Positions 26,429-35,636 are shown, numbered from the stretch's first letter. The stretch: 64,000 nucleotides of DNA from Methylobacterium pseudosasicola (GCF_900114535.1 NZ_FOTK01000002.1:248001-312000); one strand, 5' to 3'. Notes: generated from the sequence alone by a model not told the origin. Numbers and translations are program-made.

Positions 26429-27388
26429 CTAGGGGATGCTCACGAGGGCGGCCTGGCGATACTCGCGGGGCGTGCGGCCGAAACGATCCTTGAAGCGGCG
26501 GGAGAAGTGGGCCTGGCTGGCGAAGCCGCAGCCGTAGGCCAGGGGGCCGATCGGCAGGTGGGCGTGGCCCGGATCGGCCAGGCGCTTGGCGGCCGCCTCC
26601 AGTCGGCGCTGCCAGATCCAGTCCGAGATGTGCTGGCCGCGCTCCTGGAACAGTTCCTGGAGCCGGCGCAACGACACGCCCATCGCAGCCGCGAGCTGCG
26701 GCGGGTCGAGGGTCGGGTCGCCGAGATAGGCTTCAACGAACGCCTTGGCGCGCTGGACCACGACGGTGCCACTGACTGGCCGGGATACCTCAAGTGCGAG
26801 GCGCTCGGCGATGCTGGCGACGATCAGGTCGACGCCGACCGAGGCCATACGGGCGGCTGAATCGGGATCAAGCCGGTCGCGTAGGCGGACCAATTCGTGG
26901 AAGAATTTGACCGTCAGCGCGGTGGAGGCGACGTCCCCGCCCATCGTCAGAGAGGTGTAGAGTCGGGTCGACCCGAGCACGCTCTCCAGGCGCTCCCGGG
27001 GGAGTTCCAAGAACATCGACTGGCTGCCCACGCTCGATTCATGCGCGGCCGGGCGGTGGTCGATCACCACGAAGTCGCCGGGCCGCTGCGCCGAACTGCG
27101 ATCGTCCTGGCTCCGGGTCGACACGCCGGCGAGCTTGAAGATCACCACGACGGTGTCGCCCTTGCCGTTGCGCTGGATCAGCCCGCGCGTCGCCTCGCTG
27201 CGGACGGCGCCATGCGAGACGCGGGTCAGCAGGAGAGGGCCGACGCTGGCGGCCTCCAGCTTGGCGGCGAACGGGCCGTCGTCGAGGCGCGCCTGCTCGA
27301 GGGGCACCCCTCGGCCGACCAGCGTCTCCCGCCACCGCCGAAAGCTGTGCTGCGGGTTAAGACCGTCGGTCGAAAACAGTGCTTCCAT
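26429..27388 (-). CDS. AraC/XylS-family regulator, paralogue 4 of 4
   Basis: ATG 27388; 319 residues, the same domain order as the others. Shared signatures are FSTDGLNPQHSFRRWRETL at the start, GDFVVIDHRPAAHESSVG, and the double HTH with GVSLRRLQELFQERGQHISDW and GFASQAHFSRRFKDRFG. The sensor domains differ more than the DNA-binding domains, suggesting different signals but overlapping operators. It lies only 27 bp from the start of paralogue 3, so the two may be co-transcribed. Confidence 0.93.
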   Translation of the reverse strand: MEALFSTDGLNPQHSFRRWRETLVGRGVPLEQARLDDGPFAAKLEAASVGPLLLTRVSHGAVRSEATRGLIQRNGKGDTVVVIFKLAGVSTRSQDDRSSAQRPGDFVVIDHRPAAHESSVGSQSMFLELPRERLESVLGSTRLYTSLTMGGDVASTALTVKFFHELVRLRDRLDPDSAARMASVGVDLIVASIAERLALEVSRPVSGTVVVQRAKAFVEAYLGDPTLDPPQLAAAMGVSLRRLQELFQERGQHISDWIWQRRLEAAAKRLADPGHAHLPIGPLAYGCGFASQAHFSRRFKDRFGRTPREYRQAALVSIP

Positions 27389-27637
27389 AAGTAAATTTTT
27401 TCATCGACCGGCATTCCGCGCAGCCGGGACAACGGATCCGCGTCTTCAGACAAGCGCCGCCGGACACATATTGTATATTGTTTCCAGCCTCAAGAGATGT
27501 ACTAGAGCAACCTGAGGTTTCCGTGGCAACTCACCGCCGGTGGGATGCTCGGCAGATGCTGATCACGGGCGGATCTTCGGACCGCCGGTCGGCAAACGCG
27601 GGGCATAGTAACGCAATATTGAACAGCGGCACCTCAC

Positions 27638-28051
27638 ATGATCAACCAGACTGAACCCCGCCCGTCCTTCCTGCTCGAAAAGGTCGGTGCGATTGTCGCC
27701 GCCTACGTGTCGCGGAATCCTGTTGTTGCGGGCGATCTGCCGGTGCTGATCGACCAAGTGCATGCGGCGATCGCGGTGCTTCAGAAGAACCCCGCCGGTG
27801 CCAATCCGGGTTGGACCGGCCCATCGGCCGCGCAGATCGAAGCCTCGATCGGCCAGGACGGCCTGATCAGCTTCATCGACGGCCGGTCCTACAAGACGCT
27901 GAAGCGGCACCTCACCGCCAACGGCCTCACGCCCGAGCGCTACCGGGCCAAGTTCGGCCTGCCCGCCGATTACCCGATGGTCGCGCCCGGCTACGCCGCG
28001 CGGCGCTCGGAAATCGCCCGGGCGATCCAGCTCGGCCATCAGGTGGATTGA
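27638..28051 (+). CDS. MucR/Ros-family regulator lacking the zinc ligands
   Basis: A 137-residue protein with the MucR core KTLKRHLTANGLTPERYRAKFGLPADYPMVAPGYAARRSEIAR. In Ros/MucR, zinc is held by Cys-x2-(Cys/Asp) and two His. Here the first Cys position is Ser, the second is Asp (ISFIDG), the first His is kept (KRHL) and the second is Asn. The fold is expected to persist without zinc, as reported for some Mesorhizobium relatives. MucR proteins bind A/T-rich DNA and control surface polysaccharide and motility genes. Targets here are unknown. Confidence 0.9.
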   Translation: MINQTEPRPSFLLEKVGAIVAAYVSRNPVVAGDLPVLIDQVHAAIAVLQKNPAGANPGWTGPSAAQIEASIGQDGLISFIDGRSYKTLKRHLTANGLTPERYRAKFGLPADYPMVAPGYAARRSEIARAIQLGHQVD

Positions 28052-28054
28052 GCG

Positions 28055-28306
28055 ATGACGTGCGCCACGACGCAGCCCGTGACCCCGTCGGTTCGCCGAC
28101 GCCCCGAGACGGACCGCTCCGCGGCGATGCTGGAGCGCATCGCCGACACGCTCCGCCTGCCGGTCGACGCCTTCTTCCCGGACAAGCCCGAGCCGGGCGA
28201 GACCGTCGCGCAGGCGGCGGACCTCGTGACGGCCTTCATGGCGATCGAGACCGTCGCCGCGCGCCGCACCTGCTTGGCCTACGTGCGCGCCATGGCGCGT
28301 CCCTAG
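28055..28306 (+). CDS. Small protein resembling the tail of an HTH regulator
   Basis: 83 residues, starting 3 bp after the MucR stop. The middle (MLERIADTLRLPVDAFFPD) looks like the last helix of a Cro/C1-type HTH domain plus its linker. The rest (AADLVTAFMAIETVAARRTCLAYVRAMA) is like the short C-terminal helix of such regulators. The HTH itself is missing, so this may be a truncated regulator, or a small partner of the MucR-like protein, with which it is probably co-transcribed. Confidence 0.6.
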   Translation: MTCATTQPVTPSVRRRPETDRSAAMLERIADTLRLPVDAFFPDKPEPGETVAQAADLVTAFMAIETVAARRTCLAYVRAMARP

Positions 28307-28333
28307 GTCCCGAAAAGCCGGGACCGAAACCGA

Positions 28334-28368
28334 CAGGGCCGCTTCCGCCGATCGCGGAAACGGCCCTG
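28334..28368. terminator. Hairpin between convergent genes
   Basis: CAGGGCCG (28334-28341) pairs with CGGCCCTG (28361-28368), and the inner TTCCGC pairs with GCGGAA. The stem-loop lies between the 83-residue gene and the convergent phosphate transporter, fitting a two-way terminator. Confidence 0.6.
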
Positions 28369-28412
28369 CCTGCTATCCGAGCGTCCGCCCGCGCGTCGCG
28401 GGCCTGACCGCG

Positions 28413-30041
28413 TCAGAAGACGTGGCGCAAGAGGAAGAACAACCCCGCCGCCAGGGTGATGGCCGCCGGCAGGGTCAGGACCCAGGCCAGCGCCATGTTG
28501 CGCACCGTGGCCATCTGCAGGCCCGAGCCGTTGGCCGCCATCGTCCCGGCGACGCCCGAGGACAGGATGTGCGTAGTCGAGACCGGCAGGCCGTAGAGTT
28601 CGGCGAGCCCAATCGTGCCCGCGGCCACGATCTCGGCCGAAGCGCCCTGAGCATAGGTGAGGTGGGTCTTGCCGATCCGCTCTCCCACCGTCACGACGAT
28701 GCGCTTCCAGCCGACCATGGTGCCGAGCCCGAGAGCCAGGGCGACGCAGACCTTCACCCAGCCCGGAATGTAGCGGGTGCCGCTGTTGAGCAGCCCAGTG
28801 TAGCTCTTCAGGGTTTCCTTGTCGGCCTCCGAGAACGATGCCCCCGCGGCCGGCAGCAGCCGCACCGCGTCGGCGGCGAGGTACATGTCGCTGCGCAGGT
28901 TCTCGGTCTGGGCGGCCGGCACGGTGCGGATCGCACCGTAATTCTTCACGCTGGCGGCGATGTCGGTCGCGAGGGCCGAGAGCGCGGCGTACACCGGCGC
29001 CTGGTTCAGGGCCTTGGCCTTCAGCGCATCCGTCACGATCCGGCGGGCCTGCGCGGCCTCCGGCTGGGGAGCGCCCTCGGCGCGGGCGGCGAACACCTGG
29101 CTCGCCGCCGTGGAGGCCTGGACGAAGGCCGGGGTCGTGTCGTCCGACATGGTCCGGTTCAGCGCGTAGGCGGTGGGCGCGGCGCCGATCAGGATCAGCA
29201 TGATCAGGCCCATGCCCTTCTGGCCGTCATTGCCGCCGTGGAAGAACGACACCAGCGTGCAGGTCAGGATCAGCAGGCCGCGGATCCAGAGGGGCGGCGG
29301 CGCCTCGCCCTTGGGGGCCTCGTAGAGGTCCTTGCGCCGCACCGCGAATTTCAGGCCCAGCAGCAGAGCCGCCGCGAGCGCGAAGCCGCACAGGGGCGAG
29401 AACAGCAGCGCCTTGAACACGTTGAGCGCCTGGCCCCAGTCGACCCCCGCGGTGCCGTCGCCGCCGCTCATCAGCTGGTTGCCGAGGCCGACTCCCAGCA
29501 CCGAGCCGATCAGCGCGTGCGACGAGGAATTCGGCAGCCCGAAGGCCCAGGTCCCGAGATTCCAGATGATGGCGGCGAGCAGCAGCGCGAAAATCATCGC
29601 GTAGCCGGCCCCGGAGCCGACATGCAGGATCAGCTCCACCGGCAGCAGGGTGACGATGGCGTAGGCCACCGCGCCGGAGGACAACATGACGCCGAGGAAG
29701 TTGAAGAAGCCCGACCAGACCACCGCCACCAGCGGCGGCAGCGAGTGTGTGTAGATCACGGTCGCCACCGCGTTGGCGGTGTCGTGGAACCCGTTCACGA
29801 ACTCGAAGCCGAGGGCGATCAGCAGCGCGAGTCCCAGCAATGCGAAGGCGCCGTAGGCCAGGGGCGCCTCGCCGACGGCGTTCATGTCGGTGACGAGGCT
29901 CACCACCGCGTAGCCGAGCCCGGCCACCAGGACCGCCAGGAAGGCGACGACCCCGCCCAGATGAATCCCGTCATCCAGGCGCGGCCCGCCCGCGGGCCTG
30001 CCTCCCGCCACCGGCGGCGACATTACGGCGGAATCGGACAT
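28413..30041 (-). CDS. PiT-family inorganic phosphate transporter
   Basis: A 542-residue membrane protein with the two PiT signature repeats: GFEFVNGFHDTANAVATVIYTHSLPP near the N-terminus and LVSFFHGGNDGQKGMGLI in the middle. GLPNSSSHALIGSVLG and GLPVSTTHILSSGVAGTM are the duplicated P-loop-like segments. PiT carriers import metal-phosphate with H+ or Na+. The large hydrophilic loop (about 300-420) is typical of the long bacterial form. A possible Pho box lies about 50-70 bp upstream, and a secreted phosphatase gene is divergent. Confidence 0.95.
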   Translation of the reverse strand: MSDSAVMSPPVAGGRPAGGPRLDDGIHLGGVVAFLAVLVAGLGYAVVSLVTDMNAVGEAPLAYGAFALLGLALLIALGFEFVNGFHDTANAVATVIYTHSLPPLVAVVWSGFFNFLGVMLSSGAVAYAIVTLLPVELILHVGSGAGYAMIFALLLAAIIWNLGTWAFGLPNSSSHALIGSVLGVGLGNQLMSGGDGTAGVDWGQALNVFKALLFSPLCGFALAAALLLGLKFAVRRKDLYEAPKGEAPPPLWIRGLLILTCTLVSFFHGGNDGQKGMGLIMLILIGAAPTAYALNRTMSDDTTPAFVQASTAASQVFAARAEGAPQPEAAQARRIVTDALKAKALNQAPVYAALSALATDIAASVKNYGAIRTVPAAQTENLRSDMYLAADAVRLLPAAGASFSEADKETLKSYTGLLNSGTRYIPGWVKVCVALALGLGTMVGWKRIVVTVGERIGKTHLTYAQGASAEIVAAGTIGLAELYGLPVSTTHILSSGVAGTMAANGSGLQMATVRNMALAWVLTLPAAITLAAGLFFLLRHVF

Positions 30042-30093
30042 GGGCCCTCGCGGTGACTCGTCTCTGGACGCGAGGCGGGATTAAGAGTGCGGG

Positions 30094-30111
30094 ATGACGG
30101 TTCAGTGACGT
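30094..30111 (-). promoter_or_regulatory. Candidate PhoB box upstream of the phosphate transporter
   Basis: On the minus strand ACGTCAC-TGAA-CCGTCAT matches the CTGTCAT-N4-CTGTCAT pattern at 10 of 14 positions, with the right 4-nt spacing. It lies 52 bp upstream of the transporter start. In alphaproteobacteria PhoB often represses pit genes. Confidence 0.4.
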
Positions 30112-30537
30112 TTTACCGGCCGAACCCGAGGAAGCATTATATTCGTTCGTCTATGGCCAACGATCTGAAGATATCAATCGGGACGAAGTCGAGTTGGTCT
30201 CTCGCTAACCCTGGGCCCGGGTGTTTACTGATACGGCACCGCCCCGTCTGGGGGCCGAAATCTGACATCCGTCCGCGGATAGGCCGAGCCGAGGACTAGG
30301 CTTCGCGTCGCGCCCGGCGCGCCGTGGAAAGTTTTTGCGGCCGGATTGCAGCGATATCGACAGCAAAGCGCAAGAAAAGAAAAAGACGAATTTGCGCCGG
30401 CTAAGATGTAGGCCTGTTGCATGCGAGATACACGCGATGATTCAGCGTTTTGTGAATGGATTATGACGCATTCGCGCGTGGAGATTTCGCTAAAAGCCCC
30501 GGCGCAGGCCGAATGGCCGCAGGCTTGGGGGCCGAGA
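30112..30537. other. Intergenic region upstream of phosphatase-autotransporter; no gene seen
   Basis: A 426-bp stretch of mixed base composition, with an A-rich part near 30360-30400 (AAAGCGCAAGAAAAGAAAAAG). Short open frames here have no convincing start or coding bias. An in-frame ATG at 30463 would extend the autotransporter by 25 residues. The promoter must lie here but I see no clear box. Confidence 0.45.
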
Positions 30538-33500
30538 ATGACGTTTCGCTACGGGGTCTCGATCGCGGCGTTGATGGTTGCCGCATACAGTTCGGCTGCG
30601 CAGGCGCAAACTCCGAACGTCAATGCGTCGACGGTCAATGCCCTCAACTTGCTGGCACCGTTTCTGACGTTGAATGGCACGGCGATTGGTCAGCAGACCC
30701 TCGATCTGAATCTTTCGCAGTCGTCGGCGATCAACACCGGCGCCGACCTCGCGCGGCAACAGCGCGCGATCAGCGACAAGAGCTACCTTTATCTGGAGCG
30801 CAACGATCTCTCATCGATCGGCCTGGGCATCGTTCCGATCGCCGCCAATCTAGCGGGCGGTCTGCCGGCTCAGACGCCGGTCAACGGCATCGTCCCGCAG
30901 CAACTCGTCGGCGGCCTCGGCGCCCAGCTCGGCCCGATCTACCAGCGTGGCGCTGCGCAGGGGGCAAACGGGCCGCTCGGTAGCGTGATCGGCCTGCTGA
31001 TCAGCGGCGACGCCGTGACCGGCGACGACAATGCCATCGCCAAGAACTACTTCGCCAATGGCGCGGCCAGGAATCCGAGCGTGACCCCGGCCAACTACGT
31101 GGCGGTCCCGGCCGTGGCGCCGGCGGGCTATAGCCTGCCTAGAGCCAACGGTCTGCCCAACACCACCAACAGCGTCTACGACCTCGCCTACGGCGTCTCC
31201 AACAGGCAGTCCGGCCAGGACGTCTACGGATCCTCGCGCCCCGTTCAGGCAGCACCGGGCCGGTTCAACATCTTCGATCGGTCGGCCCTCAGCGGGCTCG
31301 AAACCAACCCGTCTTTCCCGAGCGGGCACACAACCTTGGCCTATACGCATAGCCTGCTGCTGGCGATGCTGGTGCCGCAGCAATACCAGAGCATGCTGCT
31401 GCGTGCCTCGGATTACGCCGAGAGCCGCATCGTGCTCGGCGTCCACTATCCCCTCGACATCATCGGAGGTCGGGCCCTGGCCTTCTATGACCTCGCCCAG
31501 GCCTTCACCAACCCGGCCTACATCAACAACGCCGCCGTGACCGGTACGGCGATCAACCTGCCGAGCCAATTCGTCCAGGCGCAAACCCAGCTTCAGGCCT
31601 ACCTCGCCGCCCAGTGCGGCAACACCGTCGCGGCCTGCGCCGGCAGCGCCGCCAACAGTGCCGGCAACCCCTACGTCCCGTCCGCCGCCAACCAGACCGC
31701 CTACCAGGCACGGCTGACCTACGGCCTGCCGACCCTGTCCTTCGCCCAGGCGCCCCGCGAGGCCGCCCCGGCGGGTGGGCCCGACGCCTCGATCCTGCTC
31801 GCGCCGCTCTACGGCGGATCAACTACGGCCGCCCGCACACTCGCACCCAACGGCGGCCTCTACGGACAGCTCTCGACCGACACGATCAACCAGATCGTGG
31901 TCAACACCGAGACCAACGCCCTCGCTGCCTTCTACGGCAGCCCGCTGAGCTACTGGAGCCGGATCGACCTGTATTCCGCCGCCGGATACTTCGGCAACGT
32001 CACCGGCACCCTGCGGATGGACGCGAGCGACCGCCTCGGCATCGATGTCGGCATCGGCCAGGGCGGCGCGCTCTACGCCAACGGCACCATCGCCGGCACC
32101 GTCTCGGTCAAGGCCGGCGGCCTGCTCGGCGGCTCGGGCTCTGTGGGCGGGATCGCGGCGCTCTCGGGCGGCACCGTCTCGCCGGGCAACTCCATCGGCA
32201 CGCTGAACGTCACCGGCGCCGTCGCCTTCGCGCCGGGCGCGGTCTACCGGGTCGAGGCCAACGCCGCCGGACAGGCCGACCGGATCGCCGCCGGCGCCGG
32301 CACGACCCTCGCCGGCGGCACCGTGCAGGTGCTGGCGGCCTCGGGCGCCTACAGCCCGCGCACCACCTACGCGATCCTGAATGCGGCCGGCGGCGTCTCC
32401 GGCCGGTTCGACGGCGTCACCGCCAACCTCGCCTTCCTGTCGCCGGGCCTGCGCTACCTGCCCAACGAAGTCGACCTGACGCTCACCCGCAACGACGTGC
32501 CGCTCGCCGCCAGCGCCACTGGCCGCAACGGCATCGCCGCCGCCAACGCCCTCCAGGCCGCCGGCGCCGGCCGGGCCTACGACGCCGCCCTGGCCTTCAC
32601 CACGCGCGAGGCCGCCGACGGCTTCCGGGCGCTCGCCGGCGACATCCATGCCGGCACGGTCTCGGCGGCCTACGAGACCGCGTTCTTCGTGCGCGAGGCG
32701 GTGCTCGACCGCCTGCGCTGGGGCGGCACGGCCGCGGGCCTCGACGGCACCCGCGTGCCGGCGGCCTACGCTGCCGACCTGCCCGGCCGGGCGCCGGTGG
32801 TGGCGAGCGTGCCGGTCCAGACCCTGGACCCGCAGGTGTTCGGGCTCTGGGGCCAGGGCTTCGGCGCCTTCGGCACGGCGGGCGGGGGCGGCAACGCCTT
32901 CGACCTCGACCGGCAGATCGCCGGCTTCGCGCTCGGCGCCGACCTCCGGCTGCCAGGCGGGGTCAAGCTCGGCGTGGTCGGCGGCTACACCGAAACCTTC
33001 CTCGACAGCGCCGGCCGGCAGGGCGGCGGGGCGCGTGCGGAGAGCGCGACGCTCAAGAGCGGCTTCGGCGGCGTCTACGGCGGCTACGAATTCGGCCCGG
33101 TCTCGGTGCGGCTCGGCGCGCTCTACGCCGACACCGATACCCGCACCCGGCGCAGCGTGCTCTACGGCCTGTCCGACAGCCCGACCGGCCATGGCGGCGG
33201 CCACACCGTCCAGGGGTTCGGCGAGATCGGCTACCGGTTCACCCTGAGCGCGCCCGCCGCCCTCGTGTCGAAGGACGGCCCGGCGCTGCAGGTGGCGTCC
33301 TCGTACATCGAGCCGTTCGTGGGGGCGGCCTATATCGGCATCCGGCGGGACGGGTTCGCCGAGACCGGCGGCGCGGCGGCGCTGGTGAGCTACGCGCGCG
33401 ACTACGACCTCGGCGCGGTGACCGCGGGCGTTCGGGCGCAGACCAGCCTGGATCTGGGCCTCGGGCTCCCGGTAAAGGCCTACGGCCTGCTCGGCTACCG

Positions 33501-33723
33501 GCGGGCGTTCGGGGACGTCGTGCCGACGGCGCTGCTGAGCTTCGGCACCGGGCCAGCTTTCCTGAGCGCGGGCGTGCCGATCGACCGGGACGCGCTGGTG
33601 GCGGGCGCCGGGCTCGACCTGCGGGTGGCGCCGAACGCGACGCTGGGCGTGGCCTATACCGGCCAGGTCGGCGCACGCGCCCAGGACCAGGCCGTGAAGG
33701 GCAACTTCACCCTCCGGTTCTGA
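30538..33723 (+). CDS. PAP2-type acid phosphatase fused to an autotransporter barrel
   Basis: About 1061 residues from ATG 30538. The signal peptide ends AAQAQTP. Residues about 30-360 form a class A acid phosphatase/PAP2 domain with PSGHT at 261-265 and SRIVLGVHYPLDIIGG at 296-311 (the SRx5Hx3D motif). At the first motif (Kx6RP) Gln seems to replace Lys. A passenger-linker with autotransporter-associated repeats follows (GGLLGGSGSVGGIAALSGGTVSPGNS). The last about 280 residues form a type V barrel ending in LRF. The enzyme should be displayed outside the cell to release phosphate. It is divergent from the phosphate transporter. ATG 30463 would give an extended signal peptide. Confidence 0.9.
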   Translation: MTFRYGVSIAALMVAAYSSAAQAQTPNVNASTVNALNLLAPFLTLNGTAIGQQTLDLNLSQSSAINTGADLARQQRAISDKSYLYLERNDLSSIGLGIVPIAANLAGGLPAQTPVNGIVPQQLVGGLGAQLGPIYQRGAAQGANGPLGSVIGLLISGDAVTGDDNAIAKNYFANGAARNPSVTPANYVAVPAVAPAGYSLPRANGLPNTTNSVYDLAYGVSNRQSGQDVYGSSRPVQAAPGRFNIFDRSALSGLETNPSFPSGHTTLAYTHSLLLAMLVPQQYQSMLLRASDYAESRIVLGVHYPLDIIGGRALAFYDLAQAFTNPAYINNAAVTGTAINLPSQFVQAQTQLQAYLAAQCGNTVAACAGSAANSAGNPYVPSAANQTAYQARLTYGLPTLSFAQAPREAAPAGGPDASILLAPLYGGSTTAARTLAPNGGLYGQLSTDTINQIVVNTETNALAAFYGSPLSYWSRIDLYSAAGYFGNVTGTLRMDASDRLGIDVGIGQGGALYANGTIAGTVSVKAGGLLGGSGSVGGIAALSGGTVSPGNSIGTLNVTGAVAFAPGAVYRVEANAAGQADRIAAGAGTTLAGGTVQVLAASGAYSPRTTYAILNAAGGVSGRFDGVTANLAFLSPGLRYLPNEVDLTLTRNDVPLAASATGRNGIAAANALQAAGAGRAYDAALAFTTREAADGFRALAGDIHAGTVSAAYETAFFVREAVLDRLRWGGTAAGLDGTRVPAAYAADLPGRAPVVASVPVQTLDPQVFGLWGQGFGAFGTAGGGGNAFDLDRQIAGFALGADLRLPGGVKLGVVGGYTETFLDSAGRQGGGARAESATLKSGFGGVYGGYEFGPVSVRLGALYADTDTRTRRSVLYGLSDSPTGHGGGHTVQGFGEIGYRFTLSAPAALVSKDGPALQVASSYIEPFVGAAYIGIRRDGFAETGGAAALVSYARDYDLGAVTAGVRAQTSLDLGLGLPVKAYGLLGYRRAFGDVVPTALLSFGTGPAFLSAGVPIDRDALVAGAGLDLRVAPNATLGVAYTGQVGARAQDQAVKGNFTLRF

Positions 33724-33767
33724 GGGAAGCGTGCGGGCTGGCCTCCCGGCTTGGCCCGTCCAACGTC

Positions 33768-34670
33768 TCACGGTGTCCGCGCGGCGATGAAATCCACGAA
33801 GGCCCGCAGCGGCGCCGGGAGGTGCCGGCGGCCGGGGAAGTAGAGGAATGGGCCGGAGAAGACCTGCCACCAGGGCTCCAGCACGGGCTCCAGGACGCCG
33901 CTGTCGAGGTGCGGGCGCAGCCAGTCCTCGAACAGGTGGATGATCCCGGTCCCGGCGACGGCCGCCGCGATGATCAGGTCGCTGGCGCCGACGCGCACGA
34001 TCAGCGGGCCGGACGGGTCCACGCGGACGATCTCGCCGGCGCGCTCGAACTCCCAGGGCGCCGTCAGGCTGCCGCTCGGGAAGCGACCCAGCAGGCAATC
34101 ATGGGCCAGGAGGTCGCGCGGATGCGCCGGGCGGCCGCGCCGGTCGAGATAGGACGGGGCCGCCGCGGTGGCGAAACGCTGCCGCCGCGGGCCGATCGGC
34201 ACCGCGATCATGTCCTGCTCCAGCCGCTCGTCGTAGCGGATGCCGGCGTCGCAACCCGCCGCCAGCACGTCGACAAAACCGTCCTCCACCACGATTTCGA
34301 GCCGGATCTCGGGATAGGCGGCCAGGAACGGCGGCACGATCGCCGGCAGGACGAGGCGCGCGGCGCTCAGCGGCACGTTGAGCCGGAGCGTCCCGGCCGG
34401 CCGGTCGCGGAACCCGTTCACCACGTCGAGGGCGGCCTCGACCTCGCCCAGCGCCGGTCCCAGCCGTTCGAGCAGGCGGGCGCCGGCCTCGGTCGGCGCG
34501 ACGCTGCGGGTGGTGCGGTTCAGGAGGCGCACGCCGAGGCGCGCCTCCAGACGGCGCACCGCCTCGCTGAGGCTCGACGCGCTGGTGCCGCCGCCGCGGG
34601 CGCCCTCGCGAAAGCCGCCGGCCCGCGCCACGGTCACGAAGGCGGTAAGGTCCCCGAGATCCACCGCCAT
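33768..34670 (-). CDS. LysR-family transcriptional regulator
   Basis: 300 residues from ATG 34670. The N-terminal HTH is DLTAFVTVARAGGFREGARGGGTSASSLSEAVRRLEARLG, followed by LLNRTTRSVAPTEAGARLLE, typical of the CrgA-like LysR group. The effector domain contains RYDERLEQDMIAVPIGP. It is divergent from an aldo/keto reductase gene, with 92 bp between them. That is the classic layout of a LysR regulator and its target, here probably a redox or electrophile response. Confidence 0.92.
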   Translation of the reverse strand: MAVDLGDLTAFVTVARAGGFREGARGGGTSASSLSEAVRRLEARLGVRLLNRTTRSVAPTEAGARLLERLGPALGEVEAALDVVNGFRDRPAGTLRLNVPLSAARLVLPAIVPPFLAAYPEIRLEIVVEDGFVDVLAAGCDAGIRYDERLEQDMIAVPIGPRRQRFATAAAPSYLDRRGRPAHPRDLLAHDCLLGRFPSGSLTAPWEFERAGEIVRVDPSGPLIVRVGASDLIIAAAVAGTGIIHLFEDWLRPHLDSGVLEPVLEPWWQVFSGPFLYFPGRRHLPAPLRAFVDFIAARTP

Positions 34671-34762
34671 CGTTCGCAATCCCGAACAGCCCGTGCCGAT
34701 TATCCCTGCTTATTCGATCAGTCGCGCGGGTCTACATCCGGGGCGGACAACGGAGACGAACC

Positions 34763-35632
34763 ATGACCGACATCGCCAAGGCCGGCACCTTCTCGCTCGG
34801 CGACCGCACCGTAAAGCGGCTCGGGTACGGTGCCATGCAGCTCGCCGGGCCCGGCGTGTTCGGGCCGCCCAAGGACAGGGATGCGGCCGTTGCCGTGCTG
34901 CGCGAGGCGGTGGCGCAGGGCGTCGATCACATCGACACCAGCGACTTCTACGGGCCGCACGTCACCAACCAGATCATCCGCGAGGCGCTCCACCCTTATC
35001 CGGACGGCCTCACGATCGTCACCAAGGTCGGCGCCAAGCGCGGGGCCGACGCCTCGTGGAACCCGGCCTTCTCGGCCGAGGAGTTGACGCAAGCGGTGCA
35101 CGACAACCTGCGCAACCTCGGCGTGGACGCCCTCGATGTGGTCAACCTGCGCTTGATGTTCGACGTCCATGGCCCCGCAGAAGGGTCGATCGAGGCGCCG
35201 CTGACCGTGCTGGCTGACTTGCAGCGCCGGGGCCTGATCCGGCGGATCGGCCTGAGCAACGCGACCCGGCAGCAGGTCGCCGAGGGGCGGCGCATCACCG
35301 AGATCGTCTGCGTGCAGAACCAGTACAATCTCGCCCACCGGGCCGACGACGCCTTAATCGACGAGCTGGCTGCCGCCGGCACCGCCTACGTGCCGTTCTT
35401 CCCGCTCGGCGGCTTCAGCCCGCTGCAATCCACCGCCCTGTCGGAGGTCGCCGCCCGGCTCGGGGCGACGCCCATGCAGGTGGCGCTGGCCTGGCTGCTG
35501 CGCCGGGCGCCCAACATCCTGCTGATCCCGGGCACGTCCTCGCTCGGCCACCTGGGCGAGAACCTCGCGGCGGCCGAGCTGACGCTGCCCGCCGACGCCA
35601 TGGCGGCCCTCGACGGGATCGGGGCGGCCTGA
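34763..35632 (+). CDS. Aldo/keto reductase
   Basis: A 289-residue TIM-barrel oxidoreductase. It has HIDTSDFYGPHVTNQIIREAL (Asp and catalytic Tyr), TKVGAKRG at the position of the catalytic Lys, IGLSNATRQQ and VQNQYNLAHR. The C-terminal NADPH-binding part is LIPGTSSLGHLGENLAA. The 'oxidoreductase' AKR subgroup reduces aldehydes and quinones. GGAG precedes the start. It is divergent from LysR and probably regulated by it. Confidence 0.94.
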   Translation: MTDIAKAGTFSLGDRTVKRLGYGAMQLAGPGVFGPPKDRDAAVAVLREAVAQGVDHIDTSDFYGPHVTNQIIREALHPYPDGLTIVTKVGAKRGADASWNPAFSAEELTQAVHDNLRNLGVDALDVVNLRLMFDVHGPAEGSIEAPLTVLADLQRRGLIRRIGLSNATRQQVAEGRRITEIVCVQNQYNLAHRADDALIDELAAAGTAYVPFFPLGGFSPLQSTALSEVAARLGATPMQVALAWLLRRAPNILLIPGTSSLGHLGENLAAAELTLPADAMAALDGIGAA

Positions 35633-35636
35633 CCGC

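Noticed and set aside
30087..30299. Possible 70-residue gene upstream of the autotransporter
   Set aside because: There is no ribosome site and no coding bias, and it overlaps the candidate Pho box.
31819..34098. Very long open frame (over 700 codons) on the minus strand opposite the autotransporter
   Set aside because: It is low-complexity Arg/Ala/Gly-rich and has no domain. Long antisense frames are expected in DNA with such high third-position GC; the plus-strand frame has clear motifs.
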